A program made the translations under genes and the position numbers. The notes below the pieces were generated by a model. It was not told the DNA's origin and ran no database searches. It saw only the letters and a program-made list of their open reading frames with translations. From CAXTEJ01 sp964243295 (GTDB lineage: Bacteria; Actinomycetota; Actinomycetes; Actinomycetales; Angustibacteraceae), in assembly GCA_964243295.1 (NCBI GenBank), contig CAXTEJ010000074.1:1-14823 (forward strand): a stretch of DNA of 14,823 nt. Reading direction: 5' to 3'. Of this stretch, positions 11,059-14,823 are shown one piece after another; the first letter of the stretch is position 1, and each line of letters begins with the position of its first letter.

Positions 11059-11940
11059 TCAGTCCCACCAGAAGTACCAGGAGTGCGACCCGACCTGCTG
11101 CTGCGCAAGGACCGTGAGGTCGTCCTTCTCCGCGTCGACCGCGTCGATGCAGTACTCGTAGTGCTCGCGTGCCACCTCGAGCGCCTCGGCCGGGTCGGTC
11201 GGCGGCCGCTCGACGAGCAGCTCCAGCACCTGGCCGTTCGTGAGGCTGACCAGCTGGGCGCCGAAGCGGTCGTGCCACTCGTGCAGGGTCACCACGTGGT
11301 CGATCGGCTCCATCCCGTAGTTGAGCCCGCCCCGGTATCCGAGCACAGCCGGCACCTGCCAGCCCTGCTCGGCCGGCACGAGGGCCACCAGCCCGGTCGT
11401 GGAGAGCGCTCGGAAGGCCGCCGGTGACGCGTCCAGCCGCTCGGGCACGCGCGAGTTCTCGTCGGCGCCGTACTCGAACGCGTCGTCGTCACCACCCAGT
11501 GCCGCCAACCGCGCAGCGCGGACGTCGAGCAGGTCCTGGCGGTCGAGCGAGGACGTGCGGGCGACCTCGGCGTCGTCGTCGTACCTGCGCTTGCCGCTGG
11601 TCGTGAGCGCTGCGCACAGCTCGGCGATGTGCTCGTCGACGAGCACCGGCCAGTGGCCGGTGGACGGATGCGCGTCCCACAGCCGCTCCCACCACGGCAG
11701 GAGCTCGGCCGGGGCCGCGGCGAAGACGAGGACGCGTTTGCCGGACGGCGTCGTGCCGAGCAGCCGAAGCTCCGGCAGGTCGAGCCCAGCGAGAGGAGGC
11801 GGTGCGGGGACGGCTCCCTCGGGGACGCCGCGGCGCCCGCCGTCGTCGTTCCCGGAGCGCCCACCGGCTGCGTCGTCCCCGCCGCCGCGCCCGCCGTCAT
11901 CGGTCCGGCCACCGCCCGTCAACCGCCTGAGCCAGCTCAT
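11059..11940 (-). CDS. DUF4253 domain protein
   Basis: This encodes 293 residues of unknown function. The C-terminal part matches the DUF4253 pattern: PAVLGYRGGLNYG, then HEWHDRFGAQLVSL, then LLVERPPTDPAEALEVAREHYEYC, ending in WYFWWD. DUF4253 proteins typically close with a W-S-F-W-W-D-like motif. The N-terminus (residues 8-45) is a low-complexity Gly/Asp/Arg linker, and a globular N-terminal half follows (LPELRLLGTTPSGKRVLVF, ELLPWWERLWDAHP). No signal peptide or membrane segment is seen, so it is probably cytosolic. I chose the ATG at 11940. The same frame stays open upstream to 12258, but that extension runs through a decayed recombinase-like segment and looks non-coding. It appears to be a single-gene unit, and its ribosome site is weak. 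Confidence 0.8.
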   Translation of the reverse strand: MSWLRRLTGGGRTDDGGRGGGDDAAGGRSGNDDGGRRGVPEGAVPAPPPLAGLDLPELRLLGTTPSGKRVLVFAAAPAELLPWWERLWDAHPSTGHWPVLVDEHIAELCAALTTSGKRRYDDDAEVARTSSLDRQDLLDVRAARLAALGGDDDAFEYGADENSRVPERLDASPAAFRALSTTGLVALVPAEQGWQVPAVLGYRGGLNYGMEPIDHVVTLHEWHDRFGAQLVSLTNGQVLELLVERPPTDPAEALEVAREHYEYCIDAVDAEKDDLTVLAQQQVGSHSWYFWWD

Positions 11941-11967
11941 GGGCCGATCATCGCGCACAGGCGACCA

Positions 11968-12057
11968 GCTCGGCACGTGCCGGTAGGCGGTTGTGCGGCC
12001 GACGCCGAGCGCGTCCGCGCTCGTCGTCGGGGACGTGCCGGCATGCACCTCTGCCTG
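11968..12057 (-). pseudogene. remnant of a serine-recombinase C-terminal HTH
   Basis: The translation includes AGTSPTTSADALGVGRTTAYRHVPS. This resembles the C-terminal DNA-binding helix-turn-helix of Tn3-type resolvases and invertases, in which A-x-x-L-G-V-G-R-x-T-x-Y-R is a common recognition-helix pattern. No catalytic domain is present, and the stretch before it is not recognisable as a recombinase. It ends 27 bases before the DUF4253 start, in the same frame. I infer a decayed fragment; a chance match in GC-rich DNA is possible. Confidence 0.35.
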
Positions 12058-12066
12058 CGTGCTGCA

Positions 12067-12200
12067 CTCGTGCGCGGCAAGCAGCCCAAGCCACCAGCGA
12101 GGCCCAGCTGGTCGCACTGTGGCGTGCCGGCAACCACACGACCCTCGACCTGGCCGAGATGTGCGACGTCGCCCGCTCCACCGTGCACAAGCGCGCGCAA
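12067..12200 (+). pseudogene. frameshifted remnant of a serine-recombinase C-terminus
   Basis: One frame reads LVRGKQPKP (12067-12093), like the R-G-K-Q-P-K linker before the resolvase helix-turn-helix. After a shift at about 12094-12095 the next frame reads SEAQLVALWRAG and LAEMCDVARSTVHKRAQGR (12096-12200), matching the usual H-L-V-x-L-x-x-x-G-x-x-T-x-x-E-L-A-E-x-F-x-V-x-R-S-T-V-Y pattern. The two parts join exactly if the frameshift is repaired. The catalytic N-terminal domain is missing. It starts only about 10 bp from the opposite-strand remnant, so the two are divergent. Confidence 0.5.
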
Positions 12201-12321
12201 GGCCGCCAGCTGCACAGCTGGGATAGACGGGCGCGCAGTCAGACCGGGCGCCGGCCACAGAGCGCTGCAGGGACCACGCCAGCTACCGCTGCACTCACAC
12301 CGAGCTCGGGGACGCCCGGCT

Positions 12322-13446
12322 TCAGACCAGGTCGGTGCGGCCGTTCGCCCGCAGCGCCTCGACCACGGCCTTGACGCCCTGCGCGCGGGCGCGTGAGGTG
12401 ACGAGCACGGCGTCCGGGGTGTCGACGACGACGACGTCGTCCAGGCCGAGCACGACCACCACACGGCCCGAGCCGGGCACGACCACGCTGCGGCCACCGC
12501 AGGACAGGGCCACCACCAGGCCCGGGTCGCCGAGCACCTGCGGCCCGTCCACGGCGTCCGGCAGGAGCGTGGCGAGGGAGTCGAAGTCGCCGACGTCGTC
12601 CCAGGCGAACGTGCCGGGCACGACCGCGACCAGGCCGGCCGCGGCGGCGGGCTCCGCGATCGCGTAGTCGAACGCGATCTTGTCGAGCGTCGGCCAGACC
12701 TCGGCGAGCACCTGCTCGCGGTCGGGGCCGTCCCAGGCGTCGGCGATGGTGCGCAGGCCGGCGGCGAGGACCGGCAGGTGCTGGCCCAGCAGGTCGAGCA
12801 GGGTGGCGGCTCGGACGACGAACATCCCCGCGTTCCAGCGGTAGTCGCCGCTCGCGACGTACGCGGCGGCGGTCGCGGCGTCCGGCTTCTCGACGAACTC
12901 GGCCACCTGCAGCGCCGACGGCGCACCGTCGACGCCGAGCGCGTCACCGGCGCGGATGTAGCCGAACCCGGTGGCGGCGTACGTCGGGCTGATGCCGACC
13001 GTCACGAGCCGGCCGGTGCGCGCGACGGCGACGGCCTCGGCCACCGCGGCCGCGAAGACCTCCTGGTCGTCGATCACGTGGTCGGCGGCGAACGAGCCGA
13101 TGACGGCGTCGGGGTCGCGGCGCGCGAGGACCGCTGCGGCCAGGCCGATCGCTGCGGTCGAGTCGCGTGGCGACGGCTCGACGAGAAGGTCGTCGTCGGG
13201 CAGGTCGGGCAGCTGGCGGGCGACCGCCGCGACGTGCGGGGTGCCCGTCACGACGCACACGGCCTGGGCGAGGGGCGCCAGCCGGGCGTGGGTGGCCTGC
13301 AGCAGCGTCGACCCCGTGCCGGTGAGGTCGAGCAGGAACTTGGGCCGCTCGGATCTCGACAGCGGCCACAACCGGGTGCCGGCTCCGCCGGCGGGCACGA
13401 CGGCGTAGAAGCCCGCGATGGGCCCGGTTCGGTCGCTCGAGGTCAC
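12322..13446 (-). CDS. mannose-1-phosphate guanylyltransferase
   Basis: This encodes 374 residues and is a single-domain enzyme making GDP-mannose from mannose-1-phosphate and GTP in the cytosol. GDP-mannose is the donor for mannosylated lipids, polysaccharides and proteins. The nucleotide-binding signature GGAGTRLWPLSRSERPKFLL is at 20-39, with the catalytic-type Arg25 and Lys36. EPSPRDSTAAIGLAA, SFAADHVI, FVEKPDAATAAAYV, YRWNAGMFVV and the late FDYAIAEPA and FAWDDVGDFDSL are all typical of the GMP_PMI family. The isomerase half of bifunctional enzymes is absent. The GTG start at 13446 has no Shine-Dalgarno; a TAGCGT box ends seven bases upstream, suggesting a leaderless mRNA. It is divergent from sdhC. 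In actinobacteria it is called ManB or ManC in different systems, so I leave the symbol blank. Confidence 0.94.
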   Translation of the reverse strand: MTSSDRTGPIAGFYAVVPAGGAGTRLWPLSRSERPKFLLDLTGTGSTLLQATHARLAPLAQAVCVVTGTPHVAAVARQLPDLPDDDLLVEPSPRDSTAAIGLAAAVLARRDPDAVIGSFAADHVIDDQEVFAAAVAEAVAVARTGRLVTVGISPTYAATGFGYIRAGDALGVDGAPSALQVAEFVEKPDAATAAAYVASGDYRWNAGMFVVRAATLLDLLGQHLPVLAAGLRTIADAWDGPDREQVLAEVWPTLDKIAFDYAIAEPAAAAGLVAVVPGTFAWDDVGDFDSLATLLPDAVDGPQVLGDPGLVVALSCGGRSVVVPGSGRVVVVLGLDDVVVVDTPDAVLVTSRARAQGVKAVVEALRANGRTDLV

Positions 13447-13453
13447 CGTCGGG

Positions 13454-13459
13454 ACGCTA
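13454..13459 (-). promoter_or_regulatory. -10 box of a probable leaderless transcript
   Basis: The minus strand reads TAGCGT (TANNNT) and is separated by seven bases from the GTG start codon of the guanylyltransferase gene. With normal -10 to start-site spacing, transcription would begin at or next to the GTG. The absence of any ribosome site fits. The -35 region (GGTTCT with a 17-bp spacer) is weak. Confidence 0.4.
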
Positions 13460-13584
13460 CCGGAGGCGGACCCGCGAGAACCCGCCCTCCGCGCCCCCCA
13501 GCCGGGCCGGCGGGGTCGTCGGCGGACATCGCACCCGGACGGAGCAGCGCCGTGAGGGATCGGTCACAGAGCGCGCCTGGGCGG

Positions 13585-13612
13585 GGTCAGCAGCCACCAC
13601 GGTCATTACCAT
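13585..13612 (+). promoter_or_regulatory. putative promoter of the sdhCDA operon
   Basis: A TANNNT box TACCAT lies at 13607-13612. GGTCAG at 13585-13590 is a modest -35 candidate with a 16-bp spacer. Transcription would start near 13619, leaving a leader of about 80 nt that contains a short CCCC-GCAC-GGGG hairpin at 13643-13654. No sequence-specific operator is evident. Confidence 0.25.
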
Positions 13613-13699
13613 GGAGATCGACGTGGACGCCGTCGTCCCTCGCCCCGCACGGGGTGATCGGGCCGTCGCGCTCGACAGCCCTCCTCGAAAGGTTCGCCA

Positions 13700-14074
13700 G
13701 TGCCCCAGGCACCCGCAGGCACGCTCTACCGCGGCCGCGAAGGCATGTGGTCGTGGGTGGCGCATCGCGTCACCGGCATGCTGATCTTCGTCTTCCTGTT
13801 CGCGCACGTGGTCGACACGGCTCTCGTGCGCGTGTCGCCCGAGGCCTACAACACGGTCATCGAGTCCTACAAGAACCCGGTCGTGGGTCTGGGCGAGGCC
13901 GGCCTGACAGCGGCCGTCATCTTCCACGCGTTCAACGGCGTGCGCATCATCCTCGTCGACTTCTGGGCGCAGGGCCCGCGCTACCAGCGGCAGATGCTGT
14001 GGGTCGTCGTCGGCCTGTGGGCCGTGCTGTTCGTGCCCTTCCTCGTCCGTCACGCCATGCACGTCCTCGGCTGA
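13700..14074 (+). CDS. sdhC: succinate dehydrogenase cytochrome b subunit SdhC
   Basis: This encodes 124 residues and is a membrane anchor subunit of respiratory complex II, which helps bind haem b and quinone and holds SdhAB to the membrane. The family motif SWVAHRVTGM is at 18-27 with His22 and Arg23. Three membrane helices are visible at about 24-43, 63-86 and 97-117. The second helix has FHAFNGVRIILVD at 75-87, where His76 is the expected haem ligand. The GTG at 13700 has an AAAGG ribosome site seven bases upstream. It is the first gene of the sdhC-D-A order usual in actinobacteria and is 40 bp upstream of sdhD. It is small but complete. Confidence 0.93.
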   Translation: MPQAPAGTLYRGREGMWSWVAHRVTGMLIFVFLFAHVVDTALVRVSPEAYNTVIESYKNPVVGLGEAGLTAAVIFHAFNGVRIILVDFWAQGPRYQRQMLWVVVGLWAVLFVPFLVRHAMHVLG

Positions 14075-14114
14075 GCAGCCGGCACATGCACCAGCACCCG
14101 ATCCAGGAGCCCAC

Positions 14115-14567
14115 GTGAGCACCATCGAGGCACCCCGCGCGCAGTTCCGGCGCAGCCGCTCGACGCGCAGCAACTTCGAGCTGTGGTCGTGGGTCTTCAT
14201 GCGTGGCTCCGGCGTGCTGCTGATCTTCCTCGTCTTCGGCCACCTGCTCGTCAACCTCGTCCTCGGCCAGGGCATCAAGCAGGTCGACTTCGCCTTCGTC
14301 GCCGGCAAGTGGGCGAACCCGTTCTGGCAGACGTGGGACCTGCTGATGCTGTGGCTCGCCGAGCTGCACGGCGTCAACGGCGTGCGCACGATCATCAACG
14401 ACTACGCCGAGAAGGACAGCACCCGGCTGGTGCTCAAGACCCTGCTGTTCCTGAGCGCCACGCTCGTCCTGGTGCTCGGCACGCTGGTCATCTTCACGTT
14501 CGACCCGTGCCCCACCGGTGCCGGCGCCGGCGCCGACCTGCTCCCGTCCTTCTGCGCGACCCGCTAG
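14115..14567 (+). CDS. sdhD: succinate dehydrogenase membrane anchor SdhD
   Basis: This encodes 150 residues and is the second membrane anchor of complex II. The N-terminal 20 residues are basic and rich in Arg/Ser. ELWSWVFMRGSGVLLIFLVFGH (22-43) begins the first helix, with the R-x-S-G quinone-site motif at 30-33 and His43. The second helix contains ELHGVNGVRTIINDY (83-97) with His85 as the probable haem ligand and Asp96-Tyr97 near the quinone site. The third helix is at about 107-128. A hydrophilic tail with two Cys residues (131 and 147) follows. The GTG at 14115 is preceded by AGGAG at five bases. It is cotranscribed with sdhC and sdhA, with gaps of about 40 bp on each side. Confidence 0.92.
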   Translation: MSTIEAPRAQFRRSRSTRSNFELWSWVFMRGSGVLLIFLVFGHLLVNLVLGQGIKQVDFAFVAGKWANPFWQTWDLLMLWLAELHGVNGVRTIINDYAEKDSTRLVLKTLLFLSATLVLVLGTLVIFTFDPCPTGAGAGADLLPSFCATR

Positions 14568-14606
14568 CACCACAGCTCCCGTCTCCTCCAGGAAAGGTCG
14601 GCTGAC

Positions 14607-14823
14607 ATGCAGACCCACACGTACGACGTCGTCATCGTCGGTGCCGGGGGCGCCGGCATGCGCGCTGCGCTGGAGTCCGGGCAGCGGGCGCGGACGGCGG
14701 TGCTGACCAAGCTCTACCCCACCCGCTCCCACACCGGCGCGGCGCAGGGCGGCATGTGCGCCGCCCTCGCCAACGTCGAGGAGGACAACTGGGAGTGGCA
14801 CACCTTCGACACCGTCAAGGGCG
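14607..14823 (+). CDS. sdhA: succinate dehydrogenase flavoprotein SdhA, 5' part
   Basis: Only the first 72 codons are in the window; the gene runs off the right edge. The start MQTHTYDVVIVGAGGAGMRA holds the FAD-binding dinucleotide fold GAGGAG at 12-17. TRSHTGAAQGG (39-49) includes His42, the residue that binds FAD covalently (His45 in E. coli SdhA). The truncated end EEDNWEWHTFDTVKG is also typical. The enzyme oxidises succinate to fumarate and passes electrons to SdhB. The ATG at 14607 has an AGGAAAGG ribosome site upstream. sdhB is expected just downstream, beyond the window. Confidence 0.95.
   Translation, partial: MQTHTYDVVIVGAGGAGMRAALESGQRARTAVLTKLYPTRSHTGAAQGGMCAALANVEEDNWEWHTFDTVKG

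Larger units (their letters stand above)
11941..12321. other. 381-bp gene-free region with recombinase-like remnants
   Basis: No intact gene is seen between the guanylyltransferase stop and the DUF4253 start. Two short helix-turn-helix-like fragments lie back to back in opposite strands (listed separately). The segment 12201-12321 shows no motif, no ribosome site and no strong hairpin. The DUF4253 promoter should lie near 11945-12000 but I cannot place it. Confidence 0.55.

Noticed and set aside
11941..12258. An in-frame upstream extension of the DUF4253 gene that would make an HTH-DUF4253 fusion
   Set aside because: The frame is open, but the extra residues are Arg/Cys-rich and unlike a folded protein outside the short HTH-like stretch. 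There is no ribosome site at the upstream start, and the ATG at 11940 fits the family better.
13611..13700. A possible leader peptide starting at ATG 13611 before sdhC
   Set aside because: It has no ribosome site, runs out of frame past the sdhC start, and its ATG overlaps the probable -10 box.

Overview
The window is about 14.8 kb of very GC-rich chromosomal DNA. Codon third positions are almost all G or C, GTG starts are frequent, TANNNT-type -10 boxes are visible, and the gene families match Actinomycetota (high-GC Gram-positive). I cannot name a genus from the sequence. No rRNA, tRNA, CRISPR array or intact mobile element is visible.

From 1 to 13446 every intact gene is on the minus strand, so this part reads right to left. 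It starts with a mannose-1-phosphate guanylyltransferase gene (12322-13446). A 380-bp gap follows that holds two decayed recombinase-like helix-turn-helix fragments, then a DUF4253 protein (11059-11940). Next is a 301-bp gap with a 19-bp tandem repeat, in front of an unusual coenzyme-B12-type acyl-CoA mutase large subunit (9135-10757). An M20 amidohydrolase (7841-9088) comes after it. The main block, 716-7712, is a nucleoside uptake and pyrimidine salvage operon: a BMP-family lipoprotein, a double ABC ATPase, two ABC permeases, cytidine deaminase and thymidine/pyrimidine-nucleoside phosphorylase. A small antibiotic-biosynthesis-monooxygenase-like protein and a DUF202 membrane protein (cut by the window edge) finish the strand.

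From about 13600 to the right edge the plus strand carries the start of the succinate dehydrogenase operon: sdhC, sdhD and the first 72 codons of sdhA. It diverges from the guanylyltransferase gene across a 253-bp intergenic region.

The salvage operon forms a coherent pathway. The lipoprotein captures nucleosides outside the membrane and the ATPase-permease complex imports them. Cdd deaminates (deoxy)cytidine, and the phosphorylase splits the resulting (deoxy)uridine or thymidine into base and (deoxy)ribose-1-phosphate. Four adjacent genes overlap by 4 bp at each of three junctions, which suggests translational coupling. A perfect 16-bp hairpin separates the abundant binding protein from the transporter genes. 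A plausible promoter with a 17-bp palindrome at its start site precedes the operon.

The observations most worth a second look are: the mutase, which keeps the substrate-pocket Tyr and Arg of methylmalonyl-CoA mutase but has Asp-Asn where the family has the catalytic Tyr-His pair, and has no B12-binding domain; the tandem repeat in its upstream region; the back-to-back recombinase remnants; and the palindrome and hairpin of the salvage operon. I do not see a wholly new multi-gene system here.
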